Below are positions 49,866-62,842 of a stretch of 64,000 nt of DNA, one piece after another (position 1 is the first letter of the stretch; every line of letters starts with the position of its first letter). Source of the DNA: Aptenodytes patagonicus. Lineage: Eukaryota > Chordata > Aves > Sphenisciformes > Spheniscidae. Position numbers and translations under genes: made by a program. The stretch covers positions 66,059,424 through 66,123,423 of the forward strand of contig NC_134952.1 in assembly GCF_965638725.1 (NCBI RefSeq), read 5' to 3'. The notes beneath the pieces were generated by a model, which saw nothing but the letters and a program-made list of their open reading frames with translations, was not told the origin of the DNA and ran no database searches.

Positions 49866-52800
49866 GTGAGTCACTGAGTGCTTCCATGGCAGGCAGAGCT
49901 AGTACTTCTGTAGCTACTGGTCCCCTGGTAGGACCATTTCAGAAGACTGATATAAAAACTGTTAATGGTGAGCACAGAGTCACAGCTGTTTTCCTCCATC
50001 TGTTAAAAGCAGTGCTTAATTCTTTTAAAGAGTGCCTCATTTACCTACATCTATTTTTCATCTTTTTTGTGTAACTAAACAGCATCAGCAAACAAGGAAT
50101 TGGAAATGCAGATGGACCAGAATCTCAATTTGACATTGTTATTTTTTGTTTTAAGAGTGATCTCTTTTTGTTTGTATAAATACAGGACTGAATGTGAGCA
50201 ACTCCTGACATAATTGTTCTCTGAACCTCACTGCTCCCAGTCTGTCTCATGAAAATCAATGGCAGAGGTACAGTCTAGTGTTCATTTCCTGGGCTACAAA
50301 TTGTATGTACTTATTTTGGAATTCACATTTAAAGTAAAACAAGATGAAGTTTTGTACTAAAAAAGACCAACACTAATGAGTGCTTTAGAGGCACAAAGGG
50401 GGCGTACAAGAGCTTAGCTGAAACGAATTTAATTGGCTCATAGTGACCTTTGTAGCTGTCTTCATGTTGCAAACATCTGCTTCAGTCCAGTTGATCTTAA
50501 ATTCAGAGCATACCCACTTCTAGTCTTGCCTATCATGGAGAGCATGTCTGCCTGTTAAGATTGGGGCAGCTATTCTGGGAAACAGGTGCCTAAAATGATT
50601 TGTTTAAATTGTTTGACTCAAATTTTCTGCACTGTGTCAGGCCATTACAGTGTTTATCTGAGGCTTGATTCCAGGCTGGAATGCATTTTATGGCATCTTG
50701 GTATATCTCAGTCCAGCCAGTAAGCCATCTCAGCAGGACACCGTAAAGAGCAAGCTGTAATCACTCAAGACGAGTGTGGAGTGAAATGCTGGTTAGAGGA
50801 AGCAGCATCCCTTCATTAGAAAAAGCAGCATCTGAAAAGATGCCATTTTCCATTAGATCTGTTTTTCCAAGGACAAATACCCTAATTACACTCCAAAGCC
50901 TCTGTCACCTCTGCAAGAGCTTAGGCTCTTTTGTTTCTTCTCCCTTCCCCCAATTACAGTCTCCTAATTGTGTCAAAAGCAACCACCCCCTACCCCTTCT
51001 GCACCAATGAATCGTCAGTTAATGATATTTTTAAAGGTATTCTTCATTCTACTGACTCACACAATAGTTTTCTTTTTCCAGGAAACCTATTTTTGAATGT
51101 ATCCTGAATGTTTTATGTAATACAGGTAAAATGTGTGTATGGACATATTTTTAAGAAAAAAAAAAAATCCCCTTTTCTTCCAGATTAGTAAGAAACTCAT
51201 ACATATATGTGTATATATATTTATATATGATCACTGTAGTGGAGTCTTGCCAAATGAGCAAAAGTCTTTAATAGGTTTTTGCATTAAACAGACACCCCCA
51301 AAAAAAAGGCTAATATGTAGGCTTTATTCAAACAGGTAATTTCATTCTGGTATTTTGCCGAACAGTAGTGTATTTCTAGTCTTGTTGAAGAAGACTGTAA
51401 GCACAAAAGAAATAATTTTTCAGGGTATTCTCTTGTGGTATTCTGTAGGATCTGGAAGGGACAAAACCTTTCTCGGGGTGTTTTATCGCCCCTTTATGCT
51501 GGAAGCAGAAATAGTATTTCTTGTGCAAACATGACAGTTAGATGGTAGCAGAAAATAATGTCTTAGATGCCTTAAGAGAGTAGATGTGATATGGTATGGG
51601 AGAAAGAAGAATATGGTTACAGAGACCAAATGGGAATGAAGGTTTTGGTGTTTTTAATGACGATGTGAAAACTGCCTGTTTAAAATTTTTTTGTTTTGTT
51701 TTGCCAATCTTGTGATGAGGGTTTGGGTTGGGGTTTTTTGTTTCATTATCTTGTAGTTGTTGCTAATTGTGGCTTCTGTTACTCATCTTGCAGCTCCTTT
51801 ACTTGCCCCTCCTCCCCCATCACTCAAAAGAAGAAGTGTAGTAAACTGTAGATTTCTGAAGCTTACTCAGTCAAATATGCTATGGTTACTGAAACCAGTT
51901 ACTTGACACACTAAAGCTATCTGGCTTATTGCTTATGTCTACTGTGCAGGTGTTTGCAAACTGCGATGGAGCTTGTGCCCTGCTGCCCTTCATGCTTCCT
52001 CAGGACATTGGTGACATGGCAGGACATTCTCTGGGCACATAATGTACCTATGCATGCTTCTTCACTATGCCCCATCCAGTTCTCTCTTTGTATAAGGTAG
52101 AGCATGGGGAGAGCTTTCTGTGGTGATTGCTAGCTTGTGATAGAGCTGTTAAGTAAATAAATAAAAAAAAGACAACAGTGTGGGAAATTTGGAACTACAG
52201 AATTTTTTCTCACAGGAAATAAATGTGTTCAGGCCTTCATGAATGTAAATATGCAGGAATGATACACAGATGAAAACCTTAACTTCCAAAAAATAAGTGA
52301 ACACGCAGGAGAAACAGGCTAATGAAGAAAGGAGGGTGGTGGAACATGGTATAGCTAAGACAAGAACAGGTAACCTATAGCTCAGGGGCCAGACACAGCC
52401 TTCATCCATAGTTACATTAAATGTTTTAAGTGTTTATGGATCACATCATATGTCAGTGTGTGGCCTGCTAGAGGCACTTGGATGGCCCTCAGAAAGGCAA
52501 CAGTTAACCAACCTGAATTGGATAATGTTTGTGTTATGAGTTCCAGGTCATACAGGACTGTGTTTGGCTCTGGCTAAGATAAAGCCTGTGGAATATTCAG
52601 ACCACTGGCAGGTGGCAGGAAAGCTGCAGTGAGTTCCTTGGAGCTCTTCTTCACCAATGTAACTGATATACTGAATGAAATGGTTTGTTTTTCAAAGAAG
52701 ATAAGTATTCCAGCAAGATTGAATTTCACCATAATATTTCTGGCTAGCTCTTATCCCAGCCTAAATCTCATGGAAGTCTAGTTCAGTGTAGTAGTCTTAC

Positions 52801-53352
52801 CAGTGTACTTTCTTTGCTGTTTAATGTCAGAAGAGAGGAGACAACCCGCGGTTTGAGGTATGCAGAAGAAATGTCGTTTGCGTAACTTTTCAACTTGAGG
52901 ACATCAGAAGTCATCACCAACTCTGCTGGTTCTGTGAGCTCAAAATGCAACAGTAGATCTGTGCAATGGGACCTTTTAGAAGTGGCAAGTTTTTAGTGTG
53001 GGGATTTGAGGCATTCTAGTAGTGGGCACAACATACTGCTAATGGGGAGATCTCTAGCGGTTCCTTGGGCTTTTAAGGGACTCTGTCCTCGGAGTTGCAT
53101 TGCTCGTTCACGTGAGCAATAGCTGCATGAATAGCTGTGTTCAATAGCTGTGAAGATGTGTTGTGATTTTTTTTTTTAATCCCCCCACCCCCAGCATGAA
53201 ACTTAAAATTAATTTCAAATATTTGGATTTTTTTAGGGTGATGGGCATTTATGCTTTTGTATAGCAGCTAATGCAAACAAAAGAGCAGATCTACACTGTT
53301 GTTACTACCTCCTCTCTGTACTGACCAGCTCCCCGATACTGCAGATGCCTGA

Positions 53353-53368
53353 GCTGCTGCTGCTGCTG
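53353..53368. repeat. Short GCT repeat
   Basis: Five GCT units plus one G. Flanking sequence gives no clear coding frame, so I do not call a polyalanine or polyleucine tract. Confidence 0.85.
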
Positions 53369-53499
53369 GTAAATGCTACAGGAGACTGTTCAGCTTCCCT
53401 TTGCAGTCTGCTCTATCCCCTGATTCACCAGGAGATACCATAGCTGTGGCTGCAGATTAGACTTTTCTCTCCCTCCCCCTGCGAGACCTCTGTGTGCTT

Positions 53500-53507
53500 T
53501 GACGTCA
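53500..53507. promoter_or_regulatory. Perfect CRE (TGACGTCA)
   Basis: The full palindromic cAMP response element TGACGTCA, the CREB/ATF binding site. It contains the CpG typical of functional promoter CREs, in a region where CpG is otherwise scarce. It lies 15 bases before the X-box-like element. Confidence 0.6.
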
Positions 53508-53522
53508 TGTGTGCTCCTTTCA

Positions 53523-53536
53523 GTTGCCATAGCAGC
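53523..53536. promoter_or_regulatory. RFX X-box-like element
   Basis: The sequence GTTGCCATAGCAGC matches the RFX X-box dyad (GTTGCC, two bases, RGCAAC) with a perfect left half and one mismatch in the right half. RFX factors bind such sites in ciliary, neural and MHC class II promoters. Here it sits beside a CRE, though with a wider gap than in the MHC X1/X2 arrangement. Function is inferred from motif only. Confidence 0.4.
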
Positions 53537-55862
53537 CCCATTCCCCAAGCTCTCTGCCTGTCTCCTCTGGTAGGTTCCACAATGGTACAGCCAGCATCAC
53601 GCTGCACAATGGTTTCCAGGCAGTGAAAGAGCGTGATTCAGCAAGCCACTCTTTTTTTCCTCTTTTATTTCATTATTATCAGACATTTTGCCTCCCCTTT
53701 TTCTGTTCTTCTCTACCCTCTCCCCCCAGGCTTTTATTTAGTTCTTTAAAGGAGAATGGTGATTTAGCTTGAATCCAACTGCCCATCTTTTTATTTTTTA
53801 TTATTATTATAAATAGCCCATCTTTTCCTCGGCACTGTTTGGAATGTGATTTAAAAATACCACCTAAAGTCGCAGTTTGGGGGAAAGGTTTCTGGACGAG
53901 AATAGCTCGCAAGCACGGAATGGTAGGTGGTTGATGCTAATATTCTATGACTAACTGCTTTCGCAGGGTGGGGTGATGAATATTGATTGCTGTTTAAAAA
54001 AAATGGGGGAGAGGGAGAGACAGGTTAATGAAGTAAACTGCTAACCGAAGCAAGAAGGCTGCAGCTGTACATTTTGTGGCCAGAGAACCATCGTTTTCCT
54101 GTGTTCGGGTGTGTATAAGCTTTTCTGTTTGGGCGCTTTAGGTGACCGGTGGTTGTGAGAGCAGTGCAGGGGCACATCATGGACAGGAGTGTGATACTGC
54201 TTTACCAGCTGGCTCATGTAAACAGTAGTGTTTTACTCAGCCTCATCACCTCTAAAGCTGCTTGGGAGCTTTTGGGGGAAGGAGGTGTCTTGGCTTGCAA
54301 TTCAGTAGAAATGAGTACGTTATGTGGGTTACATAGTCCATACAGAGCCATATAAAATCTGAATTTGTAAAAATAAAAAAGAAAAGAGGATAATGATAAG
54401 CAACTAGAAGATCCAGAGGACAGAAGTCTTGGCCTTTTGCAAAGTGGTTGAATGCCAAAAAAAAAAGTATGTGTGGGGAGAAGTGAGTGTTTGACAAACT
54501 GTGTTGGATGTGGGGGTGGGGGTTGTTTTTAAGAAAGTGGTCTTCTAAGGTAATCATCACTTTTCTGCATTACTCTCAGATGCAAGTGAACAACTCAGCC
54601 CATTGGGTCTTACAGAACCACCAAGAGCTTTTAGGAGAAGTGATTACAGCACGCTGCAGGCCAGTTGTTTTGCAAAAGAGAATTAACAATCTGTAGACAC
54701 TGCAGTGAAATCAATGTTGCTTTGCAGGGAAATCTTCTGGCAGAAAAGCTATTGCTACAGGAAGAAATGTTGGGTTTGTTTTTTACTGTAGAGAGGCCTT
54801 ATTAGAAATAATACAAATTTGACTTGGATAATTAAGTGTTACAGCATTGTTTAATAAGCAGGCACTGCTTCCAGTGAACCACGATGGGCATGTTTCACAC
54901 CATTCGTGTACTGAGTGATTGTAAGCTTGTTTACATGGGTTCTTTTTGCTGCATAGCTTCATGATACCCTCAATGCAGCCTTCCCCTCCTCTGATACGTT
55001 CACTGTGAGTTTTGCCAGAGACTTGTTTAAAGATAAACCAACACTATATGAAAATACAGATTTTGAAGAAAACGATGGCATAGAGTAGAAATTTTTTGGG
55101 AGGAAAATGCAAATGAGTATATTGTAAATGATCAGGAGAAGCCTGAAATCAGCTTGCTGGAGGACGCAGAGCTTGTCAGGCAAGGCCAGCTTCAGAAAAC
55201 AGAAAGGTTAAGATAGAATAGGATTGTGTTGGTACTGCACAGGGCTGTTTGTCTTTGCCCACATGTAAGCTATCTTTGGTTCTTGTGCCTTGGGGAAAGC
55301 GGAGTGCACCAAACCTCTGGTATTTTAACCCTCTTTCAGAACGTTGCTCTGTAGTCACTAGCCAGGAACGCTCTGGAGTAGTATTTTCTTCTGTGGTGCT
55401 TCTGCTGTGTGCTCACTCTTTCTGCTAGGAAAGGTAGCATAGAAATAACCTTTTCAATTAGCTCAACTAATGACTTTCTCTTACGGGGATGCAGATGTGA
55501 ATGACAAAGGTGATTTGACCTCAGCCATTAAACAATATTCTTTCTCCCTGACTCTCGGTAAACTGCACTCTTGCGCATTGCTCTCTCCTGCTGTTTCAGA
55601 GTACGCATAATTTGTCAGGGTGCTGTTGTAATTATGATTTTGTTGAGGAGTATTAGGATTACAGGGATGTTCCTAAATAGGATAAAGACAAAAATTGCTT
55701 AACATGACAAATAAGTTTCCTTCAGCTGCCTGTCTGCCTGCTTGATGTTAGAAAATGTCCCTCTCATTGTTAGAAATATGTGTGTCACTGAAGGGCCTTT
55801 TTATGACCAGACCTTGGGGATGAGTGTTTCCTTGTAGGTTCCCCCCCCACCCCGCTGGTGGG

Positions 55863-55947
55863 TATGTGTATGTATAATTATATGTATATACATATATATG
55901 TATATGTATATATGTGTACATATATGTACACATATAATGTATGTGTG
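55863..55947. repeat. TA/TG/CA repeat with a 28-bp perfect palindrome
   Basis: An 85-base tract of tatg, tata, catg and taca words. Positions 55909-55936 form a perfect 28-base palindrome centred on ACATATATGT. It could extrude as a cruciform or form alternating purine-pyrimidine structure. It follows a C8 run (55841-55848). Confidence 0.85.
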
Positions 55948-57399
55948 CCACCCCAGTGGTTGGCATGTTTGCAGTCATTATTTAGAGATTTAATAGTACT
56001 GGATCAATAATTGTAAGACAAAATATCTTCCAGCGGTGTTACAGTACCAGATCTGGCTTGTGAAAACAAAGGGAGAGCTATCAAAATTTCCCTACCATGG
56101 TATTGGAGAATGTCATAAAGCTCACTTGTAGTTTGCAGTACATTGCAAAACTCGTGCAATTGAAGGGAGAGCTAAAGCAGGCCCAAAGGAGGAGGGTTTT
56201 AGCGTTGCTTTTGCAGATGACATTGTAGTTTTATTAAGATTTGGAAGGCAGAAAAGCTGCGTTTAGAGAAAGGTTCCCAGCTTTAAAATTGGTTATCTCT
56301 TATACCGTTGTTCAGTAGAAGCTACCCCGTTCTTTGGACAATTCCTGAATAACAAAAAATATCACCATCTTATTGATTAAATTTTCAAAACAAAGTAAGT
56401 TTTTAATTTTTTTTTATGGCAAGCATTCTATACCCATAGCCCCTCCCATTCCACTGGTTACATTTTGAGCTTATAATAGCACTACTAGAAATTATGACCT
56501 AAAAGCCTAGTGATTGCAGTTGCTGCTCTGTTATGTCATCAGGAGAAAAGGAGAGAGACTTCACTGGACCACAATACTGAATATAAATATAACTTGGCTT
56601 CCAATGCTCATATTCTGCTACCCTTTTCTATGATTCTTGCACGCTTACTGTTTTGAGGGCCACTTGCAAGAAAAATTAACCCTCATAAAAGGGTACCAGT
56701 TAAAAGAAAAAATGCTGCATGTCCGAGGAAAAGAAGAGGTTGATGACTGCATGAGTGCAGACCCTTGCTCACATCACAGTAGTGACATGGGAAATTTTGG
56801 GTGTTTTAGTCTCCCAGGACTGCTGTCAGCTTTTTACATTGTAATAAACAGTTAAAGTTGGAGGTCCAGAAGAGCCTTCCAGTCAAGTCAATAGCTGCTT
56901 CACCAGGATTCTACACTAAGAGGTCAGATAACCCGGGAAATTAGGAACTGTTATTTGAAGTGGGATTACAGTGAGCCTGAGTATGTGCAACTCTTGTCTC
57001 AGTTCAGTGAAGTGTAGTGGGCCCTCTCTGGTTACGCAGTTGTTTTCTCATAAGGATTTTTAATCTTCTATTCTTAGTACAAAGTTTTAGTTCACTTCTC
57101 TTCTGAGCTGTTTGAAAACGTGTTGTGAAACAGTGGTAAGAAAATGTTGCCCAAACCTTCTGCTTAATATTAGTCACCTAATTTTGTTCAGTGGTTAGAC
57201 ACCGGAGTGGTACATGCTTGGCTGTCCCTCCTCTCATTCACTGTCTTAATACCACAACATTTGCTTTTTACTACATTTCTTGAGGTTGTCTGTAAGTTTC
57301 TTAACTGCAAGTGCTTTGTCAGTTGAACATATTTTGTCACGTTTTGTTATTTGTTTTTAAGAGGATGCTAATTTGATAAATAGCAGTAATTCACAGGCA

Positions 57400-57475
57400 T
57401 TTTCTTATGCCAATATGTATCCATATCACACAGTTCCTTTTCTTATGCCAATATGTATCCATATCGCACAGTTTT
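57400..57475. repeat. 38-bp tandem duplication, two copies
   Basis: Units at 57400-57437 and 57438-57475 each start ttttcttatgccaatatg and continue through tatccatatc(a/g)cacagtt. They differ at one internal A/G and at the last two bases, so the duplication is recent. The plus-strand reading frame shifts across it (38 is not a multiple of three), which argues against coding. Confidence 0.92.
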
Positions 57476-57741
57476 TAAAGCTGTTCATAATGTCACAAGT
57501 CAAATTTAATTTAAATCCCCAGGTATTAGTGACAGATGACTGTGTACAAATCTCAACTTGTTACAGTGAAAGTTTCTGTTCTTCCTTATTCCAAAGAAAA
57601 ATTTGAAGATCTGACCTGAGAAAGATAGGCTAGGAAAAAAAAAAAATTAGAACAGTTTTATGATTTAGTGCCATCTGTTGCAGTTTGAACTGTCTTGAAC
57701 ATGAACTCTTGAGCAGTAGGGTCTGCCTGCCTTGATTTTTA

Positions 57742-57742
<1 letters not shown>

Positions 57743-57783
<41 letters not shown>
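57743..57783. repeat. C31 followed by A10
   Basis: Thirty-one uninterrupted C residues (57743-57773) joined directly to ten A residues (57774-57783). The minus strand is T10 G31, able to form G-quadruplex, while the C strand can form an i-motif. A homopolymer this long is hard to sequence, so the true length may differ. Confidence 0.85.
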
Positions 57784-57785
<2 letters not shown>

Positions 57786-60700
57786 ATGACACCTCTCTCC
57801 CATTTAAACAACACTTCATTCTGCATTATTTTCTATCTCTAGCCTTTCTTCTTTGTGTGGAAGAAGGGAAATTTATGGTACCGATACTGCCTGTAACTGG
57901 ATGCGTTATGGTATTATCAGAGGAAAATCTTAAGTCTTTGTTAGATGATGTGCAAGTACTGACATTCCAGGTTAGCTTAGTTTTCTGAACTTCTTCTGTG
58001 TCTATCAGACTTGAAAAATAAACCCCAAATATTTCTTTCTCTTTTTTTGTGCTTAGGGCTAGTATTAGAAACCTGTACCAGCAGCAGGCCAGACTCAAAT
58101 ATCAGCTATGGCAGCCCATGCATGAAGTTGATGCCTTTGAACCATTTCCTATAGATGAGACATAGCACGCGCTGTGGTGAGTCAACAATGTATTATTTTA
58201 TTAGATTGTATTCCGTGGCAAAAAAAAATAGTGGTTAATGCCAAAGTGCATGCTGATTTTCTTTAATTTTTTTTGGTGGGGAGGAACATTAAAGTTACAA
58301 CTTGTAGTAATTTTTAGTACACATGAGCATAATGCTGTTGTCTTATAAATGCCTTTTTCAAGTGTATCATTTCTGCATTGTACATGTATCAGATGGAGCG
58401 CATTGGGAATATGGTTTTGGTGAAAGTGTGAAGATAGCAAAATAATAAAAAAAAGAATCCTACATATGCAGTGTTCTGGGCTTGATATAGCCACTATTTT
58501 ACACCAATTTTTGTAATTAATGCTTTGCATCTCTTTTGATTTGAGGTGGGGAAGGGGAAAGGTGGTTTTGTTTCTCTCTGAGATGACTGAAGAAGACTGT
58601 GAGGAATCCTGACAGAATTTTTTGACATATATCTCTTTATCCTTGGACAGGAAAATAAATTGTGAGAATAGTGATGAAAAGCAAATAGCCTTTTTTAAAA
58701 TACTCTGTGGCTTTTAACTATCTGTAAGTCTCCCAATAATTTCAATGCATATTTCTTACATAATAAGTCATTTTGATCCTGACAATTCCTTTAGGATAGC
58801 TTTGGTATGCCTTTGGGCGATGAGGAATTGTTTTTAGATGTCCCATGTAATCACAATAGAATTATTGTGAAATCTTTTAACTCTTGAAGGTAACCAGTTT
58901 TCTGTTCAAAACAAGCTTATATTCATTTTTTTTTCCCCCTAATACTAGCTAGATGTTTGTCAGCTGCAGTCACCATAACCAGCATAAACTGAAAGCCAAC
59001 AGCTTTAAAAAGAAGCCACGGATCCAATTGATCTGTAGACTTCAAGCAGATCTTGTATGATTTGAACTTTACCAGTGGCCAGCGTCAAATTTTATTCCTG
59101 GCGCTATTACACAAATAAGGTGTAGATCCAAGTCACTAAAATATTATTACTGTTTCATTAGGAGATATAACTCGGTTGTTATTTGTAGATCAGGCAGATG
59201 AAAACACATAGTACATACTGACTGGTGGGCAGTAGTGATATGTGGCTAATGTAACAGTAATGAAATGAGTGCTCCGATGGCATGTCATTTTCATCCTTGG
59301 TAGAGCTGCTGAAAAAAAATTGAACAGGTGTCAGTTATATCAATTTGACTCTGCTCTGGAATGAAATGGGAGAGAAAGTAGCAGAAAGCAGTGCCTACTC
59401 ATCCATTGAAATACTCCATGTTCTGCTGAAACCTAAGGGGATTCCCAAGGGGAGAAACCATTTGTTGGACATGAATAGTGATTTGTGGCATGAAAAGTCC
59501 TGGTCTGGATGCTCACATCCTTGACTGTGGACATCCAATGGAAACAAAACATTTATGTAGATCTTAAAAAAACTCCCTGTATTACTACTATGATATTTTT
59601 AACTTCTCATGGCTTTTAAGGCCTATTGCATTTGTCGTAAGGCAATTCTTGTTAGCAAGACAGCCTTCATCTTGGTTTAATATGTGGGCTCTAAAAACCG
59701 TGACACTTAACCTTTCTTATATGAATGGGTCTGGGTGAGTTTTGAATTAATGATGAAGCCCAAAACCATACCTTTTTTTAAAATTTTTTTTTTTTAATTT
59801 CTGTGTTTAGGAGCATATAGGTAACCTGCTAGTTGTAGATAATGAGAGTTTTAAATAAACTGGCAACAGGAAATTATATATGATTTATGGTAGTTGATAG
59901 TGTTGTGCAAATAAAGGATTTCAACACATCCGTAATGAACAGTTGCTAAAGAGAAGTTGCGTGGAATTTTTATGGTGTTGTATACATGTTAATACAATTA
60001 GCCCACAGTCATGGCAGTTCAGTTCCTCTCACCATTAACATTTTAAAAATTGCTGTGTATGTAGAAAAATCTTTTTGAAGAAGCTGGGTGATGATAATCC
60101 CCACTCTTAGCAATTTTACATTTAGTAGTATATGCAATGCTAATTTTGGAATACAGTGATACTGCTGTCTACAAGCAGTGTAACTTGATCATTTGTCCCT
60201 CAGGTTACCAAGATGTCTTTGTCTCAATGTTGTAGCTATTGATATTGCTGTGTGGTATTTGAAGCATGCACCAATGGCTCTGTTCAGTGTACTTTCTCTC
60301 TCAGTTCAATGCACATCTAAGTTATCTCCTCCAGCTTTGTTCTTCCCAATTTAGATTTTAGGATGGGTAATCAAGACAAATAGACAGCAGGTTTTTATAA
60401 ACAGTGTATGATATGAATCAAAAGAACTCAGAGATGTCATAGGTAGAGAGTTGCTTGAGAAGTTTTCCTCCCAACTGACATAATTTCAACAGACAAAAAT
60501 CACTTTGAACATATACCTGTATTTTGCTTTCAGCCATTTCTGTTTATGAAAATGCAAGCTTTATAATTGTGGAAGTTGTATGTGAAATCAGAAACCAGGT
60601 CTAAAACTTAGCATATAACTGTCAAAGTTAAATTAACTGTCAAACAACTTTTAAAAATGGTCAGGAAAAGTAGCATTTGGAGAACAAAAATACTTACCAA

Positions 60701-62842
60701 TACTCATCACAAAAAAGAGCAGGTAATGAAAAAACTTAGGATATTTTGTTTAACATGAAAGTAAGGTTACTGCTATGGGTGATGGGAGTTTTGTAAAGCT
60801 CCTAATTTTGGTTAGAAATCATGTGAGAGAGGCTTTGATATATCTATGCAGATGAACAAAGTACCTGGGATAAAGTAATTTTTACTTTTTTTTAAGCACT
60901 TATAGAAAGATCCTCAAATGTTTCTTTAGAAAGTCTTGGCTTGGTATCTTGCAACTGGAGTTGCATGTTTTTATGAAACATTGCATTGGTTTCTCTTATG
61001 TTCATCCCTGTGTAAGTGCTAAGTGCACAAAGAGAAATTCTGAACTCCATCTAGCCAAGTAAATGTAAAATAGCTCCAATGAGTTTAGTATAGTTATACC
61101 AGACTTGTATCAGAGGAGCTCAGAGCACAATTTTCTGAGAAACGTGTGTTCTGTTCCTCTGCCTTCTTTAATAGAAAAAGTCTATTTATATTAAATTTGC
61201 TGCATATGATAAATGTAAAAACTTCTTATCTGTTATTGATGGTGGCGATGTAATGAGCAACGTTTTTCCCATTTGAGAACTGTTGCCTTAGCATATTTCC
61301 AAAAGCTATTTGTCATGTGATCAACTACATACAAACAAAGGCTTTCCAGAAGTGACCTGTAATTGTCAACACTTTAACTGTTTACCTTCCCTACTCTTCA
61401 AGAAGGCTGGATTTTTTTTACAGAAAGTGCCAAGATCTTTGCTTTGGATTACAGACTCTTCAGTCTAACCACTTGATCACCTTTTATTTTAATAAACTTC
61501 ACTGGAAATACCCATAAAAGGGAATTTTCCTGCCTTTGCATTTTTTCTTTATTTGGTGTTTTTTTGGTCTCCTCAGGATATTGTTTTGCAGGATATTTTC
61601 ACTCCCTTTTAAACTCAGATAGCATTCTTTTTTATTCTGTTACTTCTCATTCTGATTGATATCCCTTCTCCCTCCATCCTCGGTTTGTCTTTACTGATCC
61701 TTGCAGCCTGTAAGATTACTATTTTAATTAAATGATATTGAAATGTAGCATTGTCGACTCTTGCGGTATTTGGGGTTTTTAATGCCCTAGGCTCAGTGTC
61801 GCACACATATGAGAAACTATGAGCTTTCTTTTAATAAAAAGTAGGCTTTTCGTCCTTATTCCTGAAAAAAATGAAGCTCAAGTATGTGAAAGCTTGAGGC
61901 TTCAAAAATGCATAACCCTCCCATGCAGATTATTCCCTAGCAGTATCTCAGAAATTTGGGGGCATATGGCATGGTTCTTACACGTTTGGGACTGACAGTC
62001 TTACAAAATTATTTTTAGAGTTAATTGGAAAGTGAAGATTTGCTATCCTTCTGAATGCTTGTAAAGACACGGACATACCTCTGTTCTGTGTGTGTCAGCA
62101 TTCCTCCAGTAGCCTGGATTGGCCTAGGAAAAGTCAAGCTATTTGTGCATTTAAGAAGTGAAAATGAAGTTGTTCTACAAAATTCAGGTGCAGATGTCTG
62201 TCTTTGGGGTATCTCCAGTTGTTTAATTTCACTTTGAAATACTAATGGATCAAATGCTTTTATTCTGCCATATGTCAGTCTGTGCTTATTGAAATTTACA
62301 AGCTTAATACCTCCCTGTGCCAGGTGTGACATGTGAACATATCACATGAAATATTTGTGTGTGTGTGTCTGTATTTTTTGAGTTGTTGATGGAAAAAATA
62401 ACTCTGTGCTACTTGGCACAGTTCAGTATTTGGCAGGCTCCCCTCCCAACCTTATGGAAAATATCCAGGACTACTGCTGTAGAATATGGGAGTAGAATGT
62501 CAAACAAGTATCTTCTGAACCTTTGAGTAGTTTTTCAGTGTGATACTTGAGTTGTATTAAAATAATTTGAATAGCCTGCAGAAGAATAAGTGGAAATGCT
62601 AAATCAATAACAAAAAACACAGAGAATGGTGCCAGCGGAAGGGTGGAAAAGAGACCAAGATAGCAGTAAATTCAGCTATGTTAATGGGTATGACACATGA
62701 ACCCATATTATATAAAGTGGTGGGAAGTACTTTGTAACCACATGGGGAAATATTCTGCCTGCTTCCTCTTCTAGACTTGTCAGTGTGGTGTGTTGACTCT
62801 GCCTATTTCTTTGTGTGCTGTTTCTCGCAAAAGAGCCTTTTT

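Larger units (their letters stand above)
33426..53299. other. Unannotated AT-rich DNA, possible intron
   Basis: About 20 kb with no supported exon. Visible items are A34 (37203-37236), a TG/TA microsatellite (39671-39738), an ancient repeat 3' end (43451-43493) and a weak exon-like block (49734-49865). If a gene starts at the CpG island on the plus strand, this would be intron sequence. Open frames at 35765-36145, 41500-41883 and 41636-41959 have no domain. Confidence 0.5.
53300..53960. promoter_or_regulatory. Candidate secondary promoter or enhancer patch
   Basis: A stretch of moderately higher G+C, visibly different from its AT-rich flanks. It contains (GCT)5 at 53353-53368, a perfect CRE, an RFX X-box-like site, two acaatgg SOX-type words (53579-53585 and 53606-53612) and, at its right end, ATG directly followed by a splice-donor-like gtaggt (53920-53928). 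The combination suggests an alternative first exon and promoter, or an enhancer, but no protein is recognisable. It lies 20 kb to the right of the CpG island and could serve the same gene. Confidence 0.35.
53961..62842. other. Unannotated AT-rich DNA
   Basis: No supported gene. Visible items are a palindromic TA/TG tract (55863-55947), a 38-bp tandem duplication (57400-57475), C31A10 (57743-57783) and a short TG repeat (62356-62368). Open frames are short and without recognisable domains. Confidence 0.55.

Noticed and set aside
53353-53368. Coding polyleucine or polyalanine tract
   Set aside because: No convincing frame or splice context surrounds the GCT repeat.
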